From positions 1,894,809-1,958,808 of the forward strand of contig BFEA01000053.1 in the NCBI GenBank assembly GCA_003427395.1: a DNA stretch of 64,000 nt. The letters run 5' to 3'. The notes below the pieces were generated by a model. It did not search any database. It had not been told where the DNA came from and saw only the letters and a program-made list of their open reading frames with translations. Position 1 is the first letter of the stretch; every line of letters starts with the position of its first letter. Source of the stretch: Chara braunii. Taxonomy: Eukaryota > Streptophyta > Charophyceae > Charales > Characeae. Of this stretch, positions 1 through 11,977 are shown piece after piece. A program made the position numbers and the translations under genes.

Positions 1-251
1 ATCTGAGTCTCTGGGGTTTCGCTGAGCGCCTTCACACTGGTTACAAGACTCTGGCTCTATAGGCTTCGTGGCAATTTTCGTGCCCAGGAATGCAAAGACT
101 GTCAACAAAAACTCATACTTTTAACCATGTGCAGATCGGGTCTTTCGTCTATCATACCATCTCTTCTGAACAAGGCACAAAATATCGGCCACTTTGAAGG
201 CAGTTACCATCCTAGTTGAGGGTGCCGAGTTCAGGAATTCAAGTCTCAAGC

Positions 252-424
252 GAGAAACGTAGCATACTGACTAATTAAGTTCCTAATTGATGGGGATTAA
301 CAAAATATCTCTTCAACACCTATGTACAAACAGTCCACTTCTGGCGTTGTACATAGGTGTTGAAGAGATATTTTGTTAATCCCCATCAATTAGGAACTTA
401 ATTAGTCAGTATGCTACGTTTCTC
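252..424. repeat. Perfect 78-bp inverted repeat (hairpin) in repeat A
   Basis: Positions 252..329 are the exact reverse complement of 347..424 (78 of 78 by hand), with a 17-nt loop at 330..346. The right arm has a counterpart in the other A copy (about 19003..19075). The left arm does not: there the same place holds unrelated sequence (about 18890..18985). The hairpin was therefore made in this copy only, by an inverted local copying event. The perfect arms, against the few-percent divergence of the A copies, suggest it is younger than their separation. Confidence 0.93.
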
Positions 425-2413
425 AGTAAAGACTTCTTCTTACCCATTCTATGGGAGGAGAAGACACAGTGGCCTAGTCATACGACATTTCTCATATTCT
501 AAGCAAATTCACGTGCAACCCTCATTCGCTTCATACCTCACCTCTCTTCTCCGCCTGGGTTTGCCAGTGGAGTTCTAGGCAATGATCACAACATCTACAG
601 ACGAGCATCAACGTGGGTGGTTTCTCTGATGTCAAGCAAGCCCATAGTCAGAGTTAGGCCAAAGTTTTACCTGCCCGATTAGTTCGGCAAACTCTTTCCC
701 CTTTTTGCTTAATTCGACGAAAAGAAAAATACCATTTCTAACCTCAATCAGTTATCATTTTGTACGGGAGGGTTATCAAGGGAAAATTACCCCCTCCCTT
801 GAGCAGGACTTTGACACTCAAGAACGACTACAGGGCAAGTAGGACAGTCAAAGTGAAGATTTCCTTGCCCTAAAATTTCTCTGTTCTCAAACCGATAGCA
901 ATCACTCACGTGAACGAGGACATACTTTCCCCAAGACAGCCTGGGTATCTTGGCCTTGTCAGATCATAGGTACTCAAGCATCAAATCAAATAACGGAGCT
1001 TCTATATGGAACCAGACTTAACAGGAAACGTGAATCTTAACGGCTAGTTTTAAACCCGAACTCATGAGCGCCCTGATACCAGAGAACATCTTTGGCAAGA
1101 GATCTGCCATTGGCTCGCATTTCCCGTTAGCATAGCTGATTTAGACTCGGATCAGTTGTGCTGGCTCACACTTTCGCCTTTACTTTCTTTATTTGTCAAA
1201 AGGTCAGCCTCGTAACCCGTCCAGCCGAGACTGCGCAGTAATCCGCTAACTCACTCGGTCACTGTCCCAAGGTCGTCGAATATGGGCGGAGAAAAACATG
1301 TACTTCATACGCATCCGCTTGCAATCAAACACCTCTTGGAACGTGAAAGTTACCCGTTAACTCCCAATTAGCTAGCCTACCACCCCCCCCTTCGTCAAGA
1401 AGCTTGCAGTATCCCCGTCAGTCAGCAGGGGCTTAAGCAATCTGAGCACACTGTAGAGGCTAGACAATCTTTCGAGTGCGACTATACTGTAAGGCCAGTA
1501 CTAAATGGAATCGTCTCTCGCCTAACGGTCTGATAACACGATGCACTCATGCACTCATAATCTCACCGAGGTGGGAGTTTAAAGCAACTGCCCTCTTAAA
1601 AAAAAAAGAGGAGAGACGAGCGACCAGAAGAGTCCAAATTAGTAATCTCCCAAGAATCGACCCCTGGCAGCAATAAAAGGAAAAAGATCCGAGCCTGAGA
1701 ATCAGAGTCATCGAGTTTTTCTTAGCGTAGATTAACAGACATTCGCTCACTGAAGAATGTCTCTCTTTCGCCTCCTCTCGCCTGCAATTATTGACTCGTC
1801 GATACAGTTCCCCACCGTGTATGGTCCAGCGCAGTGTCACCACTTTGACGGAAGCGTCATATCTGCAATACATAGCCAGGAAGTGTGGAGGCGTCAACTG
1901 AAAAGCCACGCTTTCTACGAGCGCGTGCTCCACTCGTCCCTTGAGTCTCCCCTTTCGTTGACTGCCCTCACATACCTTTTCTCCTAGTCTCTCACCAAAG
2001 CACGAAGACTCGTTGTGGCTCAGTGGACACAAAACGCAGCGAGTGAACCTGAGGGCCGTTGTTGACATCAACTGTGTCCAGCAACATCGCACACGTCCCT
2101 CTCATCCGCACAGTCTTTCCCTTTTGTTGACCTCCTCTCGCTTCCCCGCACTGCCACGTGTAGCCTTTGTACCGCGTGTACCGATCACTCACACCCCTTT
2201 TCCTGTCCCTCATCCTCTGGGACTCCACTGCCGCGAGCTGCCCTCGGGCCCGCCTTCCTCAGGTCGTGTCAGCGGGTGGTTCCTGCGGACCTAGCCTGGC
2301 CTATTCCAGGACTGAAGGTCCGTCTCCCGGTCTCCTGCCTCGCTCATCTCGCTCTCCCCACCTGAGTCCCGGTTCAGATGGGCTTGTTCCCTGTCCGCTG
2401 TATCCATCGAGGT

Positions 2414-2836
2414 CTAGGTCTCATGATACGATTTTGTTGTCACTCCGTCCCTCCTGCAGCGCCTCTCCGCACGATCCTTTGCCTCTGTGATCGCGTCCTG
2501 TAGTTTTTGGTTAGTCCGCATCTCCACCTCCTTAGCCCCTTCCACGTTGATCTTCAGCCTCAGTTCGTCCCCTCCATCGTAGTTAAGTATTACTGTGATC
2601 CAGGGACCTTCTCCAGACATGGGTTTCCAGCGCGTCTGGAGATACCAGTAACCCGGCCTATAGCCGTGCAACGCCATAGCCAGGCTTCACCTAATAGACT
2701 CATCGCCGTACCAGGTCACTGCCCCAAAGCTGTGCGCACTAGAAAGCTCAAAGCATACGCCAATGCCGCCTTCTCTCCAATAGCCAGTGTCAGCGCTTAG
2801 CTCGCACTCACACCACACGTGGGGATGCCGGCCAGG
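2414..2836 (-). pseudogene. Unrecognised open frame in repeat A, split by one TGA
   Basis: Reading leftward from 2836, the frame is open for 141 codons except for one TGA at 2687..2689. The first part contains WCECELSADTGYWREGG and ends AVTWYGDESIR before the TGA. The second part contains GYRPGYWYLQTRWKPMSG and a stretch with YDGGDELRLKI. The same frame and the same TGA occur in the other A copy (20940..21500), with amino-acid differences between them. An acceptor-like TTAG precedes the first codon, so this may be an exon. In this copy an extra TAG truncates the C-terminus and 15 bp are missing in frame relative to the partner. I recognise no domain family. Confidence 0.4.
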
Positions 2837-4680
2837 CTAAGTTCAAAACCTATCGAAATTCAGGGACTCAACATACTATCACTACCCAAGTTCGCAGAGC
2901 GGTAGCATTCCCCTCACACACCTGCAAGGAAACTCAAAATCTGCCCTGTTTTATAGAACTCAGAGGGGCCGAGGTCTCTGCGTACAAAGGGGAAAATCAA
3001 ATACTATTTTAGAATTCAAAATCAGTAAAATAACACGAGATCAAGTTATTTCTGAACACGTGAGGTCGGAACTCAACAGCCAGTGCACAGACAGGGCACT
3101 CAAACCACCATCGCGTCAGTCCCTAGTCCGTGCAACATGACCAAGGTCAAAAAAAAAAAAAAAAACAGAGGTCCCATAATGGGATACCGACGACCATACC
3201 CTCCTTTTTAAAATGCACTGCCGACCTACTCCTATTGGGTACCCGTGTCCGATGGCAAGGAGGGGGCTTATGACCTTCCACGGCGGGTGATAAGCCTTCT
3301 ACCGATGAGGTCGCGGGTCGCCCCTTTTTTGGGGCCTAACTACACGGTGTTCAATCGGACTGATTCGGCGCAGAGAAACAAGCGAGAAGTACAAGCGAGA
3401 AGTCAGGATCATTCTAAACCACAGATTGCCACTCCACCCGTAATTCTAGCCGTTGGCCTTCCCGCGAAACAGCGGGCCGAAAAGTCCAAAGAGAATTTAG
3501 TAGTAACAATAATAATAATAATTATAATAATCGCAGAAAGAAAAGATGGGGCTTCAAATTTTCTTTGCGCAGCAGCCTCGTCTGGACAGTGATGAGATTC
3601 CATATCCAAGTCTGAAGCCCGACTCTCAACCTGTCCCCTCTCTCTCCTTTTCACACTTTTCCTTTCACTATCATCACTGTATCCACCCCTAAGCATAGCT
3701 ACTAGAGTCCAGTGCGCAGTTGAAACGTCCACACGGTTTACCTCTATCCCGCCTCTGTACTAGGCCGGGATCACAGCCATTAGGACCAGACGGTCCTTTC
3801 GACTCCAAGCAGGCCCGGTTAACTGATAGCGACCGCAGCTCGGAAAGTGAATCGTTGGCCAACCCCAAATTAAAATAAGTACTCATGTCTTTGCATAGCC
3901 TTGACGGTTAATTTTTATTTTCTTTTTCATATTTTCTTTCTCTTTTTACTTCCCTCTTCTAAGTCATTCTCTACCCGACAGCGACATCTGCCCGGTGGAC
4001 CTAACCCATAACCTGTTTAGAGGGGCACTTGGCGCACGGTTGAAAAGACTTAGCCAGTCCTTTCACCTCCCCGTCCCGGGGCGAGCCCGGCGGCTACCAC
4101 GGCCACAGGCCGGTTGTGCTCTGCTGTACAGCAGGGCGCCGAGCCTGCGTGGACCAATGGAAGCCCTGTGGCGCACTTTTTTGCCGAAGCAAGCACCAAC
4201 AGAGTCAGTCCATAATAGGGTTCCATTTGGGTATACCACGAATGTTGCACAGGTTCGAAGGCAACCCGACGAGTAGCGGGCACCCAAGCAAGGAACAAGC
4301 ACTGGGTAGGACTGGCACAGGGAGGAGGGTCGGGACACCGCGCCCTCCGACATAATACCAACCCCCCACCCAGCGTCCCTGCTGGGTCTAAACGCTTTCG
4401 CAACCGGTGTAAAGCAGCCTGCGTCTGCGGTACGCTCATTCTTTTTTATTGCAGCTTGCGGCAAGGTCCATTTTTTTTTTTTTTCCACGCTAGTCAGTTT
4501 CGCATTCTCACAGTGCTCGTGTTCTTCTCGCTTATAGCTAGCGGCAACTGGCGCAATCTGTGCAATCAATATTCTTTCTTCCTTCTTCTGCAGTTTGTAA
4601 TCCCTACACCGCAGTACTCCCTAGTACGACATCCTCTTGTCTCCCTTAATTTTTATCTCAGTTACCATCTCCTTTTTACC

Positions 4681-4794
4681 ATGCCTGAAGCACGTAGGGG
4701 ACAGGGAAGAGGAAGAGGAGGGAGAGGGGGTAAAGCCCGGAAGGTTCCGCCGGTCCGTGCACGGCGTGACTACGGTTCTGAGGAGGAGGAATAA
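4681..4794 (+). CDS. Small RG-rich ORF, doubtful
   Basis: An ATG-initiated frame of 37 codons is rich in Arg and Gly at the start (RGQGRGRGGRGGKARK) and ends in an acidic run (GSEEEE) before TAA. A second ATG frame (starting MEYFRKKFEARYG) follows at 4882. Such a basic RG-rich start followed by an acidic stretch can be the N-terminus of a retroelement Gag, but nothing further downstream supports that. The sequence is purine-rich, which can make such a peptide by chance. I would not rely on it as a gene. Confidence 0.15.
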   Translation: MPEARRGQGRGRGGRGGKARKVPPVRARRDYGSEEEE

Positions 4795-5459
4795 GATATA
4801 CGGGGTTGTGGAGCGCACTCACGGTCTTATCCACGCCACCCACTCTCCGCATGGTACGAAAGGACTCCATCCCCAGAAAAGATGGAGTACTTCCGAAAGA
4901 AGTTTGAAGCACGCTATGGCGCGCCCAGCACTTCCTCCCCTCCTTACTCTCCCAGAGCTCTTATCACCCCCACGGTGAGTAGAGCCCTAGTGCCCGCTCG
5001 GCCACAATCTATCCCTTGCGCAGTTCCCTCATCTTCTCACTCCAATAGCTGTATTATTCTCCGCATTTTCTTTCTTCTCTCTCTGCTTCAGATTGAACTC
5101 ATGGTAATCTTCTATATCCTATGCAGGCGTGACTTTTTTTCAGCCTTCTGAATCCGCTTCCCTCTTCAAGACTTTCAACTCATGTATCACTCATAGCGTC
5201 CCTGGCTTGAGAGTTTGAACACCTTGAGGCCGGGGATGCAGGTTCCTTGTGAATCAGGCCGCTTGTCGGCCACCAAACAAATATAAGAAGGATTATGTTT
5301 TCATTTTCTCGGTTGCAGCTGGTTCTGACCTCTTGTTATTATGAGGTCTGTTCTTACTCTGAACTGTACAACAGAGAAAGGTTACCTTGACTTTCACTTC
5401 AACTGAAAAATCGAAACATCATTCGTATGATACCAATATCCTCGGTACTCATCCCGTCC

Positions 5460-5650
5460 GCCATCTTGGGGGTAAGGCATACTAAACCCTTTTCCTGTTT
5501 TCCGGCCAGAGTGATACCTTCTCAACTTTTCATGTGACTCAGGGGATACCAAACCCTGTTTTCTTTCTCTGGTTTGAGTGAGGCATCTCCTCAACTTCTC
5601 AGATAGAAAGAAAGGGATACCAAACCCTTTTCCTTTTCTCTGGTCATGAA
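5460..5650. repeat. Degenerate tandem repeat, about 66 bp, three units
   Basis: The string GGGATACCAAACCCTTTTCC and close variants recur three times at a spacing of about 66 bp, with CTCAACTTCTCA-like sequence between them. Because 66 is a multiple of three, the minus-strand frame (5394..5825) shows three similar peptides of about 22 residues, each with a variant of EKLRRY. That frame also starts with a hydrophobic run. I take it as a repeat rather than a gene. Confidence 0.55.
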
Positions 5651-7283
5651 ACTTCAGATTAGTCTTTATACACCTGCAAAACAGCAAGTCCCACAGACAA
5701 CAGACTACGCCCCAGCAAGCAGGCTCCCCGACAGTTATCAGACAAGCACAAGTAAACAAAATAAAACCCAGAATAAAATAAAATAATAATAAAATAATAA
5801 AATAATAAAATAATAGACACAACAAAAACGATTCCTTACTCCCAAGAGCTTATTGATTGCCTTGGTTTCGGCCCACCACTGGCCAGGAATGACGGACGTC
5901 CCGTCAGTCTGACATACCTCATTCGGCCCGCCTCAGGCCAGGACTAGTCAGACCATTTGTCTTGACAGCCCCTTTTGACCTGCCTCCAGGTCAGGACCAG
6001 CATACCCACTACTCGAGTATGGCAGCCCTTTAACACTCTCGCCAGGACACCCAGACTATAGCGGGTCTGGTCACCCTATGACAGTAGACGTCCCGTCAGT
6101 CAAACTGTCCCGAACCCGGATTTGACCACTGTGGTCGGGGACCAGCTCACCCACCAGTTTTTGGCCAAGGGCGCTGGCTGCCCCGCCCAGGTTTTTGAAC
6201 GTAGGACCCGGTCTAACTACGATTCAAGGCTCTGGCTGACCTTACGGGATTGCATCCTCTGACTGCGGTAGGGTTTCAGCCAACCCCTTTCGACTTCACA
6301 GGCCGGACCCCCGGAGCCTTAGCCTCAGTCGACTACGAAATTTGACACTCGCGTCGGGGGCCTGCTGACCCCACCAGATTGCAACCTACTGCGATATAGC
6401 TCTGGCTGGCCCCGACAATCAATGCATCCTTAGGTTAGAGAAGACCCCAGACACAAACAATGAGACAAGCATATCATAACCCACAAGCAGACTGTCCATG
6501 CCCCACAACAAGACAAACATTTATCAAGAGACGTCCCTTCAGTCTCAAGAGGCATTGAACAACAACATGATAATCAGCACCAAGCCCTTACCAGAGACCT
6601 CCCTTCAACCTCAAGAAGGATGCTCAATGCTGGCCCCAGAGAGGTCTCTTCCCTCAACTGGGAATTTCTTTTCCAAGAGACGTCCCGTCAGTCCCAAGGA
6701 AATACTGAAATGCTGATTTCAGAGAGGTCCCTTACCTCATCTGAGTGAAGACAAGAAGCTTCGTCATGAGATACGAAGCCTCTCCACTGACATCTCTCAG
6801 TCAGGTAAAATTGGACTTCCTTATGTCTGTCCTCATCTGAATTTCTTAGATGGACAACTCAGTCAAGAGACACGAAGTCCTTCTGCTGACAACTCTTAAC
6901 CAGACAAAACTGAACTCCTTTATGCCCATCATGCTTTTCTCTTTATCATAAGAATATTACTGATTACATCTCTTGATGTGCCACAACCATGAGTTCTCTG
7001 ATCTTGACACTGCGTCAATGCTCAATGGAAGACTGTATCTCACAGTTATCCCCGCTCTCAGGGACTTGAGACTCATGAATCGACTGTAGCATTGCATCAA
7101 AGACATAGTCTTATTAACTTTGTTACTTGCTGAAACAGAAAATCAACTGGCATGCAGAAGGTTTGAGATGTTGAATTGACCAAGCATGAACGATTACAGT
7201 CCGCTGAAAATTCAGCCTTGTTGTCTCATTGTCTCACTGTACGTTTCTCTCAGTTCTCTGGAACTGTTTTCTCACTTGGATGA

Positions 7284-8812
7284 CTAACCTTTCTTTCCTC
7301 TCTTTGAGGTCACTGTAGGGATCAAATCAGGATCTCTGAAAATAAACTTACGAAGTCTTGACTCTGATACCATGTCGTGAACCCTGGACCCATTCATCTC
7401 CGAAATCTCATAAACTTTGTTTTCTGCCTCTCCTGTGATTCTGTAAGGACCTCCAATCGCTTAGTCCACTGAGTCTCAAGAAAACTATCGAACAGAAGAA
7501 CAACGTCACCAACTTTCAGTTTCTCTTTTCTTATATATCTTTTCTTGTTCCATCTTTCTTGATCGGATAATCTGCTGGATGTCATTCTCCCTGCAGCATC
7601 TATTACTGTCCGGTCAACTTCTGATATTTATCTCATTCTGATCTGGAGGAGCTCTGAAATAGAATAGTCTTTGTCACTTTCTTGACTCGACCATGTCTTG
7701 ACAATGTTCTCAATAGGTAGCGTAGCATATCGGTCATACCACATAGTAAATGGTGCATAATTAGTAGTTCTCTTGACTGTGATGTTGTCAACATATACAG
7801 CAACTCTCGACGTTTTTGGCCAGTTACTGAGATTTCTTTCACACCACTTGGCCAATGAGTCTTTCAAAGTTCTGTGACCTTTTTCAACAGGTGCATTCGC
7901 TTGAGAATGGTAAGTAGTCACATACCAAATTCTGACACCCAATCTAAGAGTGGTCCTTCTGATAATCTTATTTGTGAACTATGATCCTCTGTCTGAGACA
8001 AATTCTCTGATAAAAGGATACCTGGGATAGACTTCTTTAATCCAGTCAGCCACTTGCTCGGCTGTCTTCCTTTTCAAAGTTTTTGCCTCAACATATCCGG
8101 AGAAGTTATCTCTCATGTTCAGTATATATCTCATTCCGCTCTTGCTTAAAGGCATGGTGATGGGATCTAAATGAACTCTGCTTCCTCGTTCTACCAGAAT
8201 AGTTGGGAATAAAAGTTGAATCATTCTCGTGATAGACCTCTTCTGACATAACACACATGATTTACAAAATCTGAAAATCATGTCTCTCATGTCAGGCCAA
8301 AAGTAGAGTTTGACAGTCTTAGAGTAGGTTGCCTCAGCAGCCATGTGGCCACCAGTTACCCCCTCATGTAAAGCAGCAATTATCTCTAACTGTCTCTCCT
8401 TACCACAAACCACCCTCAGTGGAGGTAGGCCTCCCTTATCATCCACAAAGAGATGTCCTCTTTTTAGTCTGAATTTATTCCTTGAATTGTTACAATAATA
8501 TTCCTTTAGCTGCTCCTTTTCCATCTTCTTACCAATCTCTTGATAACTTTCATCATATTCTTCAAAAATAAAAAATATATTTTCCTCCTTCTTTTCGCTT
8601 TCTTCTTCTTCCTTTTTACCAGAACTTTTCTCGATTTCATGAGCAGCCACTGCTGCTACGTTAACTTTAGCATGGCTCATCCTCTTCTTCTTTCTCAAGA
8701 ATCGACTCATAAACAAAGGCATTAGGAATCTCTTTCTAGTTGTATCTCTCTTCAGACCACAAACTCTACTTATAGGAGCGTGGTACTTCATAATCTTCAT
8801 CATTTTTCTCAT
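7284..8812 (-). pseudogene. Gypsy integrase, broken
   Basis: Integrase of the gypsy element. The zinc-binding part shows His residues in HEGVTGGH and the cysteines of CKSCVLC. The catalytic triad is visible: Asp in RVHLDPIT, Asp in FVSDRGS, and Glu in NAPVEKGHRTLKD. Directly after SDRGS a TAG (7979..7981) stands where gypsy integrases usually have Gln, so the core is cut between the second Asp and the Glu. A second stop lies near 7628. A one-base shift near 7450 restores a GPY/F-type end (GGPYRITGEAENKVYEI, then GSRVHDMVSESRLRKF) that closes with TAG at 7284..7286. The N-terminal 100 residues are Lys/Glu-rich. Confidence 0.8.
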
Positions 8813-8879
8813 TCAAAAAATTATCAACATAGGAAGATTCTTCAATCGTTCCGTTTACCTCTTCTTCTTCTTCTTTTCT

Positions 8880-10256
8880 TCACTCAATCCGGCTTAGACC
8901 ATCTGCTCTGTTCTTCTCAGTGACAATCTTTTCCAACTTAAAATCATACGTCCAGATGAAAGTTATCCACTTGCTGACTGTTGGATCTACCTGTTGGTGC
9001 TTTTTCATGGCACATATCACAGCAGACGCATCAGTCCTCAAGATGAATCTCCTCCCTAGTACGTAGTGCCTGAAGCACCTGAGGCTATGGATAATTGCCA
9101 ACAACTCTTTTCTTAATTGAGTATAACCTCTTTCTGTAGAATTGAAAGTTCTATTATCAAATCTCAGAGACCTTTCTTTCTCATTTTCATCTTTCTGAAT
9201 GAGCACACCACCCAGAGCAACTTGTCCTCCATCGGCCTCAATGATGAAGGGTCTTGCCTCCTCATCATCATAAAATGACACTCCCATCACTACACGACCA
9301 TCTTTTAGTTTTTCCTGCAGAGTTTCTGCAGCAGCTTGTCTTTTATCATTCCACACTAAGTTAGCCCTTTGCCTTACCATCTCCCTCAGAGGCTCTGCAA
9401 GGGTAGCAAAATGAGGAATAAAAATCCTCCTGAATTCACAGACACCCAAAAAGCTTCTGACATTTGTCACTCTCTTGAGAGGTAGAGGTCAGTTTAAGAT
9501 TTTGTCTATTTTTTTTGGGTCATGACTCCTACCCTTGAAGAAACATTTGAAACCCAAGATGATCATCTCAGGTTGGAAGAGAAGAGACTTTGGTCCACTG
9601 GCAGTCAGGCTATATTTTTGAAGTCTATCTAAAACCATTTTCACTCCTTCATCATGTTCCCAAACAAACTTTCTGACTCCACCCCCGACCAATGTCTCAT
9701 CCCTTACCAGGGGTCCTTTTACAGGATTGTCATCAATATAGGGGCTGGTTATTTCAGGGAAAATATCTTGCATGACTTGGATCATATCCCTTTTAACCAC
9801 TGTCACTCTGTTAGTCCAACCCTGAGGTAGCACACACATTTGAATGAGCCATCTTGTCGTGTGCATGACAGTCATGGGTCGGTTATTGGGATCAATGAGA
9901 AACTGATCATAGCCAGAATACAAGTCAACTAGGGAATAAATGCATTGTCCAGCAAAAGATTCAGAGAGTAGATCATCATTTGGCAGACTACCTGCATCAC
10001 GTACCGTCACAGGTTTCCAAAAGCAAAACAAGTGGTTAGCATACGGTCCGTCGACAGGTTCAGCAAAATTAGATGCAATTTTATTGTCAAGATACTTTAC
10101 AACCTCTGGTTCTTTTTTTAGGGTGTACTTAGTCGGCCTATCATTCCATGGAACATGATCAACTGTCCAGATTTTGATCATCTTGATCATATCCACATCC
10201 AACCGTCCTCTATCTTCATCATTAAAGGAAAATGCACCAGAGAAGTCCTGACACAT
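8880..10256 (-). pseudogene. Gypsy reverse transcriptase and RNase H, broken
   Basis: RT with YSLVDLYSGYDQ (first catalytic Asp), PQGWTN, and the active-site box SPYIDDNPVKGP, followed by RNase H. RNase H shows FIIEADGG, a Glu in RKELLAIIHSL, RTDASAVI and the terminal NRADGLSR typical of gypsy RNase H. The two domains are in one frame, parted only by a TGA at about 9488..9490 (LN-stop-PLPLKRVTNVRSFLG), where relatives have Trp. Another stop lies just before 10256. The usual K..VDYR..LN segment is replaced by KPVTVRDAGSLPNDD, a signature I remember from a gypsy lineage common in mushroom-forming fungi. That link is recall and needs a phylogeny. Confidence 0.85.
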
Positions 10257-10522
10257 CTTGAAGATATATTATTTCTCTTTAGGCAGGATAAATTGATCCG
10301 AGTCTATCTTCATTGTCTCAAACCTCGCTCTGGTGACTCTATTCCTCAATTTTACAGATTCTCTCAGTGCTTTAATAATCTCCCTCTCCTTTTTCAATGC
10401 TATGTCATAATCATTTTCTATTAGGACTACCACCGGGTTTTTTTTTACCCCATTAGGCTTGTATTTTTTTTTTGACTCAGTGGCTATTTTCCTAAAAAAG
10501 CGTGAGTCGATGCAAATTTTAG

Positions 10523-11896
10523 TTACATCTTACCACCTTTAGCAGTCTCTACGGTCTTCTTAAAAGCTTCAATTTGTACATCTTCATCCTCGAGATTGCC
10601 AATAGTTTTTATCATTTTCGAAACTTGATTAATACCCACTGAAATCTCTTCTTTTGCCTCTTGTTTTCTTTCTTCTCTTAGTCTCTTAATCCTTTCAGTA
10701 TACTCTTCTCTTTTGATTGAATTAGCAGACAATTAATGTTTGAAATCACTTTTTGAGCAGACCATAAAGGTTTGTTCCTGAGAAGTCTTAGGATCTTGTA
10801 GACCGATCCAAGATGACCCCTCATGACTGAAAAATTGGACCGCCTCCATCCTATGCAGGAATGAAGTCCCCAAGATACAATCATGGTCCAGTTCCGGCGC
10901 TACAAAACTCAGCATTTCCACAGTCATGGTGCCAACTCTGATAGGCAGGTTATCAATAAATTCTGCTACAAAGATTTCCCCTGCAATATTACTCAGTATA
11001 TTTTTCGAAGGTCTATCAATAGATAAATTACAAGTTTCCAGTGTTCTTCGTGAAATGAGTATCATCTCTGCCCCAGAGTCCACTAAGTTCAGAATCTTCA
11101 CTTGATTAATACGAATGGTCAGGTGTCCACAACCCATAGTTGTAAATCTCATCTTGCAACCTGACAATGACCTATTCACCTGACTGGGAAAAACTGATCC
11201 CGAGTAATTAACTTCTAATTTCTTCTTCTCAATCAATTTTTTCAGTTTCTCTCTAAGTTTGGATGTTAGAATCATTGTTTCCTTGAAGGACAGAGTCACT
11301 TCAGTCTCTTCCAACATTTTAAAAATTTCATCAGAAATCACTGTCTCATCTTCCAAATCACTTTTGAGAAAGAATTTTCTATTTCTTCCTTGTTCATTCT
11401 TTCTATAGGTATGTTCTGGTTCTAAATCATCAAGAATATTAATCAGTGGCTCCTCGGTCTTTCTTCTTTTATTTTCCTCTATCATCTGAGGCGTCATGCG
11501 TGTCTGAAGGTTTCTCACTTCACCAAGCGTGACACTGGGTTCCATGACGAGCTCTGAAGGTAGATCATCATCAAAGGACATCATGTTTGCCAGAAAATGA
11601 ACCATCTCATTGGAATGAGATTCTACTTATTCAGGAGGACTCTGAGAAGTAGGATTCCCTTCCAATGGAGGTTCGCTTGTAGGAGCCTCGCCAAACACAC
11701 ACTCTGTTAATGTTAAAGGTTGCAGGGACAACTCAGTTGTGGTATGAGGATCACTTATTTTCTGTACTAATTCATTAGGCAACTCATCAATGAGAAAATG
11801 AACACTCACATTAGTCTTTCTTTTCTTCTTCGTCTTCATCTTTTCATCATGTTTACGAGCAAGAAGTCTCATACCTCCTGGATGTCTGGGGTCCAA
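10523..11896 (-). pseudogene. Gypsy aspartic protease and flanking linkers, broken
   Basis: Three stretches (11896..11627, 11605..10733, 10732..10523) lie in one frame and are parted by single stop codons. The middle one holds the retropepsin motif ILNLVDSGAEMILIS and the second hallmark HDCILGTSFLHR, so it is the polyprotein protease. It is preceded by about 150 polar, Lys/Glu-rich residues. The last piece is a Lys/Glu-rich, probably coiled-coil linker leading to RT. The frame changes between 10523 and 10256, a stretch with T homopolymers (10440..10475), so a slippage indel there is likely. Confidence 0.75.
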
Positions 11897-11977
11897 CTTG
11901 TTTCATGAGCTGTCACAGACATGGCCCATTGCATCCTTCTTTGTCACCCCACTCCTTACATCCTCCTCAAAAGGCCT

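Larger units (their letters stand above)
1..4353 (+). repeat. Long direct repeat A, left copy (cut by window edge)
   Basis: This stretch is co-linear with 18635..23000. By eye the two copies agree at roughly 95% of positions, with small indels. Both lose similarity right after the shared string CGCCCTCCGACAT. The left end is outside the window, so the true length is unknown but exceeds 4.35 kb. I see no reverse transcriptase, transposase or clear terminal inverted repeat. The pair brackets a gypsy element, but no primer site abuts the repeat, so calling them LTRs of one giant element is not supported. They could be two copies of a non-autonomous element or a segmental duplication. Confidence 0.85.
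4354..7283. other. Non-coding stretch between repeat A and the gypsy element
   Basis: No recognisable gene. A short tandem repeat sits at 5460..5650. Many loose variants of a motif like GAGACGTCCCGTCAGTC recur, for example near 5891, 6085, 6527 and 6672. The 3' LTR of the minus-strand gypsy element should lie here, but I find no copy of the sequence that follows its primer site on the right (15782 onward). The LTR pair therefore cannot be confirmed. Confidence 0.5.

Noticed and set aside
1547-2092. 181-codon minus-strand frame in repeat A
   Set aside because: It uses a non-ATG-like start in low-complexity sequence, is interrupted and reshuffled in the other copy (20244..20492), and has no motif.
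7360-7372. GACTCTGATACCA, the complement of the initiator-tRNA primer site, next to a TG
   Set aside because: In the shifted integrase frame the same bases encode MVSESRL within the GPY/F-type C-terminus (GSRVHDMVSESRLRKF), so the match is coding sequence by coincidence and not an LTR border.
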